Of a stretch of DNA of 64,000 nt, positions 45,508 to 54,006 are shown piece after piece. Below the pieces are notes generated by a model, which worked only from the letters and a program-made list of their open reading frames with translations, ran no database searches and had not been told where the DNA came from. Both the position numbers and the translations under genes were made by a program. The first letter of the stretch is position 1; every line of letters starts with the position of its first letter. Source of the stretch: Gammaproteobacteria bacterium (GTDB taxonomy: Bacteria; Pseudomonadota; Gammaproteobacteria; Steroidobacterales; Woeseiaceae); assembly GCA_009937505.1 (NCBI GenBank), contig JAACFJ010000012.1, forward strand, positions 1-64,000, read 5' to 3'.

Positions 45508-47445
45508 ATGGGCGACAACCCGATCTTGTGGGAGCCGAGTACCGAGAGACGCAGGTCGTCGGCAATGTACCGGTTCATGCGGCAGCAGGGATTCGACGAC
45601 TACGAAACTCTGTATGAGTGGTCTATCGACGATTCGGCGGCATTCTGGGAAGCGCTGTGCAGGTTCTGCGACATACACTTCGCCAAGCCGCCCGAAACAG
45701 TACTGAAGCGTCCCGACAACATCATGAATGCCGGCTGGTTCGATGGCGGCGAGCTGAATTACGCCGAGCACCTTCTGCGCCACGAGGGGGAGCGTGAGGC
45801 ACTGGTGTTCTCGGGGGAAAACGGCGAGCGGCGTTCGCTCAGTTTCGACGAGCTGCGCGATGCGGTTGCCGGTGTTGCAGCCGGCCTGAAACGCGCCGGC
45901 GTGGTCAAGGGCGACCGCGTTGGCGGTTACCTGCCGAATTGTCCAGAGGCGATTATCGCGATGCTGGCAACGACCAGCATCGGTGCAATCTGGTCGTCGT
46001 GTTCACCGGACTTCGGCGTGACCGGTGTTGTCGATCGTTTCGGGCAGATCGAACCGAAGGTCCTGTTCACTGCCAATGCCTATTTCTATAACGGCAAGCG
46101 CTTCGACTGCCTGGATACAGTGGCGCAAATCGTCAAAGCGATACCCGCAATCGAGCGAACCGTCGTGGTGTCGTTTGCCGGCGCTGCGGTGGATCTGGCG
46201 GGAACAGGCAACGCGGTAACGCTCGAGGAGTTTGCAAAACCGGGTGCCGGGCTGACGTTCGAGCCTGTTGCATTCGATCATCCCCTGTTCATCATGTACT
46301 CGTCGGGCACCACCGGTGTTCCCAAGTGCATTGTGCACGGCCATGGCGGCACCCTGCTGCAAATCGTCAAGGAGCACGTGCTGCACTGTGATACCGGGCC
46401 TGGAGATCGCCTGTTCTATTTCACGACCTGCGGCTGGATGATGTGGAACTGGCTCGTTACCGGTCTCGCAACCGGTGCGACGCTCGTGCTGTTCGACGGC
46501 TCGCCCTTCTATGACGACGGACGCGTCCTCTGGCAGATGGCAGAACGCGAAAAGCTCACCGTGTTCGGCACCAGCGCGAAATACATCTCCGCCCTGCAGA
46601 AGGCTGGTGTGCGGCCGCGGGACGAGTTCGATCTCCCGGACTTGCGTGCGGTGCTGTCGACGGGTTCTCCGCTGGCGCCCGAGAGTTTCGACTACGTCTA
46701 CGACGCCATCGGCAGCGATTTGCAGTTGTCGTCGATTGCAGGTGGGACCGATATCATCAGCTGTTTCGTCCTCGGCAATCCGACGCTGCCGGTGCGCCGC
46801 GGCGAGATCCAGTGCAGGGGGCTCGGCATGGCAGTGGCATTTTTCGACGACGAGGGTAATGCCCTGCTCGAAGAACGCGGCGAATTGGTATGCACTCGGC
46901 CATTTCCGTCGGCGCCCGTCGGTTTCTGGAACGATCCCGATGACGCGCGATACAGATTCGCGTACTTCGAGAAATATCCCGGCATCTGGGCACACGGCGA
47001 TTTTGCCGAGCTGCGCAGGACCGGCGGCGTCGTCATCCATGGACGGTCCGACTCGGTACTGAATCCCGGCGGCGTTCGCATCGGCACTGCGGAGATTTAT
47101 CGGCAGGTAGAAAAGCTCGACGATGTCGTCGAGAGCATCGCGGTCGGCCAGGATTGGGACGACGACGTCAGGGTCGTGCTGTTCGTCGTACTGCGGCCGG
47201 GCGTCGACCTCGATGATGCGCTGTGCGACAGGATCAGGCGGGTGATCAGGGAGAACACGACACCTCGGCACGTGCCCGCGAAGATCGTTGCCGTGCCCGA
47301 GATTCCGCGGACCAAGAGCGGCAAGATCGTGGAGATCGCAGTGCGTTCCGTCGTCCACGGCGAAGACGTAAAAAATACCGAAGCGCTTGCCAATCCCGGG
47401 GCGCTGCAGCACTTTCGAAACATCCCGGAACTGGGAACCGACTAA
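45508..47445 (+). CDS. aacS: Acetoacetyl-CoA synthetase
   Basis: 645 residues. ANL-superfamily adenylating enzyme. The P-loop-like motif is YSSGTTGVPKCIVHGHGG, followed by TTCGWMMWNWLV, the A5-like GGTDIISCFV and the C-terminal catalytic lysine in RTKSGKIVEIAVR. The size and the ACS-type N-terminal domain with SCSPDFG identify acetoacetyl-CoA rather than acetyl-CoA synthetase. It activates acetoacetate, a product of leucine breakdown, which links it to the bkd and leucine dehydrogenase genes. ATG at 45508 (MGDNPILWEPS) is the normal family start. Confidence 0.93.
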   Translation: MGDNPILWEPSTERRRSSAMYRFMRQQGFDDYETLYEWSIDDSAAFWEALCRFCDIHFAKPPETVLKRPDNIMNAGWFDGGELNYAEHLLRHEGEREALVFSGENGERRSLSFDELRDAVAGVAAGLKRAGVVKGDRVGGYLPNCPEAIIAMLATTSIGAIWSSCSPDFGVTGVVDRFGQIEPKVLFTANAYFYNGKRFDCLDTVAQIVKAIPAIERTVVVSFAGAAVDLAGTGNAVTLEEFAKPGAGLTFEPVAFDHPLFIMYSSGTTGVPKCIVHGHGGTLLQIVKEHVLHCDTGPGDRLFYFTTCGWMMWNWLVTGLATGATLVLFDGSPFYDDGRVLWQMAEREKLTVFGTSAKYISALQKAGVRPRDEFDLPDLRAVLSTGSPLAPESFDYVYDAIGSDLQLSSIAGGTDIISCFVLGNPTLPVRRGEIQCRGLGMAVAFFDDEGNALLEERGELVCTRPFPSAPVGFWNDPDDARYRFAYFEKYPGIWAHGDFAELRRTGGVVIHGRSDSVLNPGGVRIGTAEIYRQVEKLDDVVESIAVGQDWDDDVRVVLFVVLRPGVDLDDALCDRIRRVIRENTTPRHVPAKIVAVPEIPRTKSGKIVEIAVRSVVHGEDVKNTEALANPGALQHFRNIPELGTD

Positions 47446-47489
47446 ATGTGCCGGATGAGTTTCTTTTCCGTTGACGGAGTGACACTGAC

Positions 47490-48977
47490 GTGACGAAGCA
47501 ATTCCTGCTGGCGATAGACCAGGGTACGAGCAGCAGCCGTACCGTTATTTATGATGATCGGGCAAACGTCGTTGCGAGTGCGCAGCAGGAGTTTCGGCAG
47601 ATCTACCCGGAGTCGGGCTGGGTGGAACATGACCCCGAAGAGATATGGGCTTCAGTCAGGCAGGTTACGCGAGAAGCGCTCGCCAAGGCCGGTATCACGA
47701 TACGCGATATCGCCGGAATCGGTATCACCAATCAGCGCGAGACGACGGTGGTGTGGGATCGGCGCAGCGGAGAGTGCATCTACAACGCGATTGTCTGGCA
47801 GGATCGGCGCACGGCGGCTTACTGCCGCGACCTCAGGGAGCGCTGTGCAGACGAGGTGGTCGCCGGCAAGACCGGGTTGCGCCTCGACCCGTATTTTTCG
47901 GCGACCAAGGTCGCCTGGATCCTCAATAACGTGGACGGAGCCCGGCGTCTGGCGGATGACGGCCACCTTGCTTTTGGCACCATCGACAGCTTTTTGTTGT
48001 GGCGCCTTACCGGAGGCGCCGTGCACGCGACCGACGCGACCAATGCGTCCCGCACGATGTTGTTCAACATCCACGCACAAGCCTGGGACGATGAAATGCT
48101 GGAACTCCTGGAGATACCGGCGTCCATGCTGCCCGAGGTACTCGACTGCGCGGCAGAGTTCGGCAGCACAAGTGAAGACGCCGTCGACGGCGCGGTTCCG
48201 ATTTGCGGTATTGCCGGCGACCAGCAGGCCGCGTTGATAGGGCAGGCCGGATTCGAGTACGGAATGACCAAGAGCACTTACGGCACGGGCTGTTTTGCAA
48301 TCGCCAACACGGGCAACACGGCGTTGACGTCGCACAACCAGCTCCTGACGACGGTCGCCAGTCGTATCGGTGGCGAAGTGACATACGGCCTCGAAGGCAG
48401 CGTGTTCGTGGCGGGATCGGCACTGCAGTGGCTGCGCGACGAATTGCGCATTATCGATTCGGCGCCCGAGTCGGAGCAGGTCGCCGCGCGCACCGGTGTT
48501 GTTGACGACGTCTACGTGGTACCCGCATTCGCCGGGCTCGGCGCTCCGTACTGGGATCCGGATGCCCGCGGCGCGATCGTCGGCCTGAGCCGCGGAAGCG
48601 GACGCGACCAGATCGTGACTGCGACCCTGCAGGCGGTCGCCTACCAGACGCGGGACCTCATCGACGCGATGGCGGACGATGGGATCTCGCCGAGCGTGAT
48701 TCGTGTCGACGGCGGCATGGCCGGTAATGAGTGGTTTCTGCAGTTTCTTGCCGACATCCTCGATATCCGCGTGGAGCGGCCCGCCAATGTCGAGTCCACC
48801 GTGCTCGGTGCGGCGTATCTTGCGGCGCTGCAGTGCGGGCTGATCGATAACCTGCAGCAAGCCACGCGGCTGTGGCGTTGCGACGCCGTGTTCGAACCGC
48901 GCATGACGGGCGACCAGCGGGACGCGCTGTTGGCTGGCTGGGCGACCGCAGTAGCCCGGGTCCGCGGCGCAAGCTAG
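47490..48977 (+). CDS. glpK: Glycerol kinase
   Basis: 495 residues from a GTG start, the usual length. FGGY-family signatures: [17 protein letters not shown] for phosphate binding, [29 protein letters not shown] in pieces, and [18 protein letters not shown] with [12 protein letters not shown] near the end. It phosphorylates glycerol with ATP to glycerol-3-phosphate. No GlpF or GlpD gene is in the window. It follows acetoacetyl-CoA synthetase by 44 bases and may share its transcript. Confidence 0.95.
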   Translation: MTKQFLLAIDQGTSSSRTVIYDDRANVVASAQQEFRQIYPESGWVEHDPEEIWASVRQVTREALAKAGITIRDIAGIGITNQRETTVVWDRRSGECIYNAIVWQDRRTAAYCRDLRERCADEVVAGKTGLRLDPYFSATKVAWILNNVDGARRLADDGHLAFGTIDSFLLWRLTGGAVHATDATNASRTMLFNIHAQAWDDEMLELLEIPASMLPEVLDCAAEFGSTSEDAVDGAVPICGIAGDQQAALIGQAGFEYGMTKSTYGTGCFAIANTGNTALTSHNQLLTTVASRIGGEVTYGLEGSVFVAGSALQWLRDELRIIDSAPESEQVAARTGVVDDVYVVPAFAGLGAPYWDPDARGAIVGLSRGSGRDQIVTATLQAVAYQTRDLIDAMADDGISPSVIRVDGGMAGNEWFLQFLADILDIRVERPANVESTVLGAAYLAALQCGLIDNLQQATRLWRCDAVFEPRMTGDQRDALLAGWATAVARVRGAS

Positions 48978-49037
48978 CTCTCGAACAGGGTGACATCCTA
49001 AACGTCGCGTTGCGGTTTGGTGACGAAGATGTTGCTC

Positions 49038-49066
49038 TTGACTGCACCCGATTCTGCCCCAATGAT
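49038..49066 (+). promoter_or_regulatory. Candidate sigma-70 promoter of the kinase cluster
   Basis: TTGACT (49038-49043) and AATGAT (49061-49066) are separated by 17 bases, in the only sizeable gap (140 bases) between glpK and the first kinase gene. The predicted start of transcription lies about 45 bases before the TTG start codon at 49118. The -10 element is a modest match, so this is a suggestion only. No operator palindrome was found. Confidence 0.35.
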
Positions 49067-49117
49067 TGCTGACCTGATCTGCACCACCGCCCGGCGCCAC
49101 AGACAGCGTAACCAGAC

Positions 49118-50404
49118 TTGCTAAGAGCCCGCCAGAAAATCGGAAAATACCGGATCGTGGGACGTATCGCGTCCGGACCCCTCGCCGACGTCTACCGTGC
49201 CTATGACACGATCCAGAAGCGGCGCGTGGCGCTCAAGATACCCAAGGCAGACGCGCATACCGGGCACGACGAATTCCTGCACGAAGTCCAGGTTGCAACG
49301 AAGCTGCAGCACCCGAATATCTTGTCCGTTCTCAACGCGAGCTATATTGACGATAATTTCGTGATTGCCATGGAGCTCGGCGAAGAATCACTCGCCGACC
49401 GCATCGAGCGCCGCATATCGACGGCGCGCGCGCTGGACCTCACCGGCCAGGCAATTGCAGCGTTGGCCCACGCTCATGAACACAGGATCATCCATTGCGA
49501 TATCAAGCCGGAGAATTACATCCTGTTTCCGGGAAACCAGTTGAAGCTCTGCGACTTCGGGTTTGCAAAGATCAGCCTCCGTACATTGAAAGCGTCCGGC
49601 TCCGGCACCATCGATTACATTGCGCCTGAACAGGCCATGGGCCGGCCCAAATTCCAATCCGACGTGTTCTCACTCGGGCTGGTGCTTTACCGCCTGTTGT
49701 CGGGCAAGCTGCCGGAATGGCCGTTTGCCTGGCCGCTGGTCGGGCACGAGCGGTTGACCACGAAGGTACGCCCGGAGGTCGTCGAGATGCTCAGGAAAGC
49801 GATCCAGCTGGATCCGGCGAATCGCTATCGCGACGCGGTACAAATGATGTCCGCCTTCGAACAGTTGCAGAGCCATGCCCGGCGGCAGAAGCGCTCCAGG
49901 TCGCGCGGCGACCGCAAGCTCGGAACGACCTGGCGGCGCATGCAATGGCGCGAGTTTCAGCGGCAGTACAGGAAGGCTCTCGATACCCGGCATCAGTGCA
50001 GGCACTGCGAGGGGCCCGTGTCGGAGAGCATGCAGGCGTGTCCGTGGTGCGGCTTCGACAACCCGGCGCGGAGTTCGGAATCGTCCATGCCGTCGAGTTG
50101 CCCGCGCTGCGAACGCGGCGTCAAGAACGACTGGGATTACTGCCCGTGGTGCTACGGACCTGGCTTCGTCGAGGAAACGGCACGCCGCTACCCTGACAAG
50201 CGATACTCTGCCCGCTGCAATAACAAGCGCTGCCGCGGACAGCTGATGCCGTTCATGCGCTACTGCCCATGGTGCCGCATGAAGGTACGCAGGCCATGGA
50301 AACTGCAGGGCAGCCGGCATTGCTGCAAGGCCTGCGGCTGGGGTATCGCGCGGGAGTTCTGGAATTACTGCGCCTGGTGCAGGGAGCCCGTGAAGCGCGC
50401 GTAA
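49118..50404 (+). CDS. Ser/Thr protein kinase with four C-terminal zinc ribbons
   Basis: 428 residues from a TTG start. Kinase domain about 10-255: VALK lysine K40, catalytic loop HCDIKPEN (126-133, HCD instead of HRD), DFG 146-148, activation segment ending IAPEQ. The glycine loop is degenerate (IASGPLADVY). The tail (294-421) holds four CxxC...CPWC-type pairs: C294/C297-C308/C311, C328/C331-C342/C345, C367/C372-C383/C386 and C403/C406-C418/C421, each a zinc ribbon. No membrane helix, so cytoplasmic. It is followed after 20 bases by a PP2C phosphatase, which suggests a kinase/phosphatase switch for the downstream envelope proteins with FHA domains. The zinc ribbons may sense metal or redox state, or bind partner proteins. 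Confidence 0.85.
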   Translation: MLRARQKIGKYRIVGRIASGPLADVYRAYDTIQKRRVALKIPKADAHTGHDEFLHEVQVATKLQHPNILSVLNASYIDDNFVIAMELGEESLADRIERRISTARALDLTGQAIAALAHAHEHRIIHCDIKPENYILFPGNQLKLCDFGFAKISLRTLKASGSGTIDYIAPEQAMGRPKFQSDVFSLGLVLYRLLSGKLPEWPFAWPLVGHERLTTKVRPEVVEMLRKAIQLDPANRYRDAVQMMSAFEQLQSHARRQKRSRSRGDRKLGTTWRRMQWREFQRQYRKALDTRHQCRHCEGPVSESMQACPWCGFDNPARSSESSMPSSCPRCERGVKNDWDYCPWCYGPGFVEETARRYPDKRYSARCNNKRCRGQLMPFMRYCPWCRMKVRRPWKLQGSRHCCKACGWGIAREFWNYCAWCREPVKRA

Positions 50405-50424
50405 CGGCGCTTCAGGGTAACGTC

Positions 50425-51273
50425 GTGTCGAAAATTATAGACGGTCTGCTCGTGCTGGACGGCGCATTCCAGCCGGACAGCCAGGTCGCGCAAGTCGGTG
50501 GCGGTTCGGTGGTGGCTTTCACGGAGCGTGCGCCGGACAAGGACACGGAGAACGAGGACACGGTCGCCGTGATTCCCTGGGGGCCAGAGTCGGTCGTCCT
50601 GGTCGTTGCGGACGGTGCCGGAGGGCTGCCGGCGGGTAAACGAGCTTCGATGACGGCCGTGTCGTCGCTGGCCGAGGCGCTGTCGGTCGCCATGTCCGAA
50701 ACGGTGGTGCTGCGTACCGCGATTCTCGACGGCATAGAAGCGGCGAACGAGGCCGTCAAACGGCTTTCGAATGGTTCCGCGACGACACTGACCGTAGTCA
50801 CGATAGAAGGGCAGATAGCACGCGCTTACCAGATCGGCGATTCGGAAGCGCTGGTCGTCGGTCAGCGCGGCCGGGTCAAGCTGCAGACGACGGCGCATTC
50901 GCCCACGGGTTTTGCGGTCGAGGCGGGCTTTCTCGATGAACGCGAGGCACTCCACCATGCCGAGCGACACCTGGTTTCGAATTTTCTTGGCACCAGCGAT
51001 ATGAGTATCGATATCGGCGCACCCGCCAAACTTCGGCCCAGGGACACGGTTCTCCTGGCGAGCGACGGTTTGACAGACAACGTGCATCTCGACGAAATCA
51101 TCGAGCACATCCGCAAGGGACCGGCCGATGTCGCGGTGGATGCCGTCGTCGAACTCGCACGAAAGAGGATGCAGTCGAACAACGGCAAAGAGCCGTCGAA
51201 ACCCGACGATCTGTCCCTGATCGTTTACCGGAAACGTCCGGAAGCGCGGCGCAAATCCCCCGGCAAGCCGTAA
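50425..51273 (+). CDS. PP2C-family Ser/Thr phosphatase
   Basis: 282 residues. Metal-dependent phosphatase motifs are all there: DKDTENEDTVAV (first Asp region), VVADGAGGLPAGKRAS (DGxGG), GDSEALVV, LASDGLTDNV and the final DDLSLIVYRKR. It should reverse phosphorylation by the kinases of the cluster. GTG at 50425, with an AGGG element about 7 bases before it, is preferred over in-frame starts that lie inside the kinase gene. Cytoplasmic, no fused domain. Kinase plus PP2C next to vWA proteins recalls the TerY-P triads of tellurite-resistance-type clusters, although no Ter genes are present. Confidence 0.88.
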   Translation: MSKIIDGLLVLDGAFQPDSQVAQVGGGSVVAFTERAPDKDTENEDTVAVIPWGPESVVLVVADGAGGLPAGKRASMTAVSSLAEALSVAMSETVVLRTAILDGIEAANEAVKRLSNGSATTLTVVTIEGQIARAYQIGDSEALVVGQRGRVKLQTTAHSPTGFAVEAGFLDEREALHHAERHLVSNFLGTSDMSIDIGAPAKLRPRDTVLLASDGLTDNVHLDEIIEHIRKGPADVAVDAVVELARKRMQSNNGKEPSKPDDLSLIVYRKRPEARRKSPGKP

Positions 51274-51326
51274 TAGCGAGTCGCGCGCGGGCATAAAATC
51301 CCTTTAAATCATGCGCTTGTAGAACT

Positions 51327-51418
51327 GCCCTGCGCCAGATCCAAGCACCCGACAGGGCTATTGATTGACCAATGGCAGCGTATTATCGTCACAGGGTGCC
51401 GGCAAGACGTTTGCCGGC
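51327..51418 (+). other. Hairpin-rich leader between the phosphatase and the glycine-rich lipoprotein
   Basis: The 276-base gap 51274-51549 has no credible gene. It contains a GCCCTG (51327-51332)/CAGGGC (51353-51358) stem and a perfect 8-bp hairpin GCCGGCAA (51398-51405), loop GACGT, TTGCCGGC (51411-51418), followed by further GCCGG/CCGGG complementarity to about 51435. A T tract is absent, so this is not a classical terminator. It may act as a partial attenuator, an RNA-processing site that separates regulator and structural mRNA levels, or a leader element. Confidence 0.35.
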
Positions 51419-51549
51419 CCGGCGAGTGCCGGGATTCCGATGGAACTCAGGCATACGTTTGGTGCTCAAAACAAGGAATACCGGTCGTTCCGGGTCGTTA
51501 CGAAGTAACAGGCCGGGCCTCCACACTCGCCATCGAGAGGCACGAGCAA

Positions 51550-52755
51550 ATGAACCGCAACCAGTCAAGCAGATCGATTTCCGGCCTGGCCAAAACCGGC
51601 CTGGTTATCTTGGCCGCGACGCTTCTCGTCGCCGGCTGCAAATCGTCGGTTATCCAGCCGCCCAGTAGCGGTATTCCGCAACCACCGTCAGGTGGCGCGC
51701 CCCCGTCCGGAGGTGGCTCGCAAAGTGGCGAGCAGCAGGGCGGCGAACAGGGGGGTGGCCAGCAGGGTGGCGGCTCTTCCGGTGGTGGTGAACAGGGCGG
51801 TGGTGAACAGGGCGGTGGTTCCTCCGGTGGCGGTTCTCAAGGTGGCGGCTCTCAAGGTGGTGGCCAGCAGGGCGGCGGTGCCTCCGGTGGCGGTGCCTCC
51901 GGTGGTGGCGCCTCACCGAGCGGCAGTTCGTCCGGCGGCGGCGCCGGCCAGTCCGGCGGAGTCGGCAGCGTGCCACAGATCGAACTTCCGATGCCGGGTG
52001 GCGTACCGGGCATGAGCGGCGGCGCAGGCGATGAGGGTACCGAGGGCGACGGTGGTGAAGCTGGTGACGGCGATGGCGACGGCCAGAGCAGTAGTGACTG
52101 CGGTGACACCGGTCCGCTACCTGGTGGCGTAGGCGGCATGGGTCAGGCAGGTGAATGCCTGGGTGGTGGCGCATCTGCGAGCGACTCCGCCGAGTCGGCC
52201 GGAGGCGGTGCTGAAGCCGCGATGGAAGGCGGTGGCGGTGGCGGTGGCGGTCAAGACGCCGAGGGTGGCGCTGCTGGTGGCGCTGCAGGCGGAACCGGAA
52301 CGGGAGGTGCAGGCAGCGCCGGTCAGTTCCCCGCCGAATCGGACGCGGAGCGTGCCGAGCGACTCGGACGCGAACTCGACGAGTCGGTCGGCGGTTTCGA
52401 CGAGGTTTTGAGCGAAGAACAGCGCGAGGTCGCTTCCGTTGGCCGCAACATGGAAGGATTTGGCGGCAACGGTAGTTCCGGTGGCGGGGACGGCGGCATC
52501 AGCCTGGGCGAGCAGGCGGGTGGCGGCTCGGGCGCCGGATCGGTGACCGTGGCGAACCAGCCGCAGGCGCAGCGCGAATCGCCGGTCGCCGGGCTCAGTC
52601 AGGAGGAGGTTCGCGAACGGACGCCAGACGATATTCCGATGATGGTTGATGATGACATCATCGCGCGGCAGCTTCGTGAGGCGGCCCTCGCTGAGGAAGA
52701 TCCGGAACTGCGCGAACGGCTTTGGGAAGAGTACCGGAAGTACAACGGGATTTAA
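51550..52755 (+). CDS. Glycine-rich low-complexity lipoprotein
   Basis: 401 residues. A basic N-region and hydrophobic segment end in the lipobox LLVAGC at about residues 25-30. Residues about 40-270 are almost only Gly, Ser, Gln, Ala and Glu in short tandem units (GGGSSGGGEQ, GGGSQ, GGGASG). After that come an acidic stretch with two Cys (SSSDCGDTG, AGECLGG), another Gly-rich block, and a charged C-terminal helix (QLREAALAEEDPELRERLWEEYRKY). It is probably an outer- or inner-membrane-anchored flexible extender or matrix. No family recognised. The C-terminal helix is the only part likely to be conserved. It lies 9 bases before the next lipoprotein gene. Confidence 0.75.
   Translation: MNRNQSSRSISGLAKTGLVILAATLLVAGCKSSVIQPPSSGIPQPPSGGAPPSGGGSQSGEQQGGEQGGGQQGGGSSGGGEQGGGEQGGGSSGGGSQGGGSQGGGQQGGGASGGGASGGGASPSGSSSGGGAGQSGGVGSVPQIELPMPGGVPGMSGGAGDEGTEGDGGEAGDGDGDGQSSSDCGDTGPLPGGVGGMGQAGECLGGGASASDSAESAGGGAEAAMEGGGGGGGGQDAEGGAAGGAAGGTGTGGAGSAGQFPAESDAERAERLGRELDESVGGFDEVLSEEQREVASVGRNMEGFGGNGSSGGGDGGISLGEQAGGGSGAGSVTVANQPQAQRESPVAGLSQEEVRERTPDDIPMMVDDDIIARQLREAALAEEDPELRERLWEEYRKYNGI
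51718..51912 (+). repeat. Tandem GGTGGCGG-type DNA repeats encoding Gly-rich units
   Basis: Short degenerate tandem units of 15-18 bases follow each other within the glycine-rich gene, for example GGTGGTGAACAGGGC twice and GGTGGCGGCTCTCAA-like units twice. They are in frame with the protein and differ mainly at third positions. Such a tract can expand or contract by slippage in multiples of three, so length variation between strains is expected. Confidence 0.7.
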
Positions 52756-52764
52756 GGAGACGGT

Positions 52765-54006
52765 TTGCAAAACATGAGGAAACTATCGCCGCTTATCGCT
52801 ATGGCCCTGTTCGCGGTTCAGGGCTGCACCGTCAACGAAGTCATTACTGCCGAAGAATCCGAGCTCGTCGTCGCGGATGAGACTGTCGACGAATCTCTGC
52901 TTCTCGATATCGGCATCGTCGAGTTCGAAGACGGGGTGCCCGAAAACAACGACTCTGCGGATACGCGAGTTTACGAAGAAATACGAGGCGCCGAGGCACG
53001 ATACCTGCCATACCACCTGAAGACGACACTGCAGGGGACCGGTCACTGGGGCGCGGTGCGGGTGATACCGTCGCGCGAAGCATTCACGGACGTCATCATC
53101 AGCGGCCGCATCGAGAAATCGGACGGCGAGTACGTGAAGCTCGAGATATCCGTTGACGACGCGAGTGGCCGGCACTGGTACTCGGAGAAATACAGCGCAC
53201 AGACGGGCGTCTCATCGTATTCCGAGAGGCGCGACCGGCGCGAGGATCCGTACCAGAAAGTCTTCAACGACATTGCAAACGATTTGCAGGCGTTTGTTGC
53301 CGGGATGCCGCCCCAGGAGGTCAAGCGGGTCCGCCAGGTTTCCGAATTGCAGTTCTTCGGCGACATGTCGCCGGCACAATTCGGCGAACACCTTGCGACT
53401 GACGAGGACGACATCGTGCAGGTAATGCGCCTGCCTGCGGAAAACGACCCGGCGGTGGCTCGCCTGCGGCAAATCCGCGAGCGCGACCGGCTCGTCGTCG
53501 ACACGCTTAACGAGCACTACGCCAACTTCTATTACGGTATTGCGATCCCCTATAGCGCGTGGCGCAAGACATCACGCGAGGAGGCTATCAACTACCGCCA
53601 GGTGAAGCGTTCAGCAACGCTGCAGACGCTGATGGGCGTCGTCGTCCTCGCCGGTTCCCTTGCAGTCGATACGAATAGCTCCAGTTCGTCGACGCGCCGC
53701 ATGCAGCGAAGCCTGCAGAGCATCGGCATCTCGCAGGGCATAGACCAGATATTTGCGGGCTTTTCACGGCGTTCCGAGGCAACGCTTCACGTCGAAGCGA
53801 TCAAGGAACTGTCGGAGTCGTTCGGCTCGGAGGCTGCGCCCATGGTGATCGACGTCGAGGGCCAGACGCGCCGCCTTACCGGGACGGCTGCAGCCCAGTA
53901 TGAAAGCTGGCGCCGTTTGCTTCGTGAAATCTACGAGGCGGAAACCGGGTTCCCGACGCCGATCGAAGTCGGTTCACCTGCTCGCGAGGCTGAACCGACT
54001 GGATGA
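52765..54006 (+). CDS. Lipoprotein of unknown function in the kinase/vWA cluster
   Basis: 413 residues. AAGGAG (52754-52759) lies 5 bases before TTG at 52765 and 14 before an in-frame ATG at 52774, so the TTG start is chosen. The lipobox is AVQGC at residues 17-21. The N-terminal half (about 45-175) looks like a domain that begins LLLDIGIVEFEDGVPEN and contains VRVIPSREAFTDVIISGRIEKSDGEY, similar in style to periplasmic GNA1162/CsgG-like domains (a strand-helix domain building outer-membrane-associated rings). The middle has a long helical segment, and about residues 285-301 are hydrophobic (TLMGVVVLAGSLAV). I cannot name the family. Its stop overlaps the second kinase by ATGA. Confidence 0.72.
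   Translation: MQNMRKLSPLIAMALFAVQGCTVNEVITAEESELVVADETVDESLLLDIGIVEFEDGVPENNDSADTRVYEEIRGAEARYLPYHLKTTLQGTGHWGAVRVIPSREAFTDVIISGRIEKSDGEYVKLEISVDDASGRHWYSEKYSAQTGVSSYSERRDRREDPYQKVFNDIANDLQAFVAGMPPQEVKRVRQVSELQFFGDMSPAQFGEHLATDEDDIVQVMRLPAENDPAVARLRQIRERDRLVVDTLNEHYANFYYGIAIPYSAWRKTSREEAINYRQVKRSATLQTLMGVVVLAGSLAVDTNSSSSSTRRMQRSLQSIGISQGIDQIFAGFSRRSEATLHVEAIKELSESFGSEAAPMVIDVEGQTRRLTGTAAAQYESWRRLLREIYEAETGFPTPIEVGSPAREAEPTG

Noticed and set aside
51390-51460. Possible c-di-GMP-I (GEMM) riboswitch: CACAGGGTGCCGG... and CCGGGATTCCGATGG resemble parts of the GEMM consensus
   Set aside because: The key GCAAACC and GACGCAAAGCC elements are absent and the spacing does not fit, so the likeness is probably due to GC-rich hairpins.
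51700-51960. CRISPR-like short repeats
   Set aside because: Units are contiguous, in frame and encode Gly-rich protein, with no spacers and no cas genes anywhere in the window.
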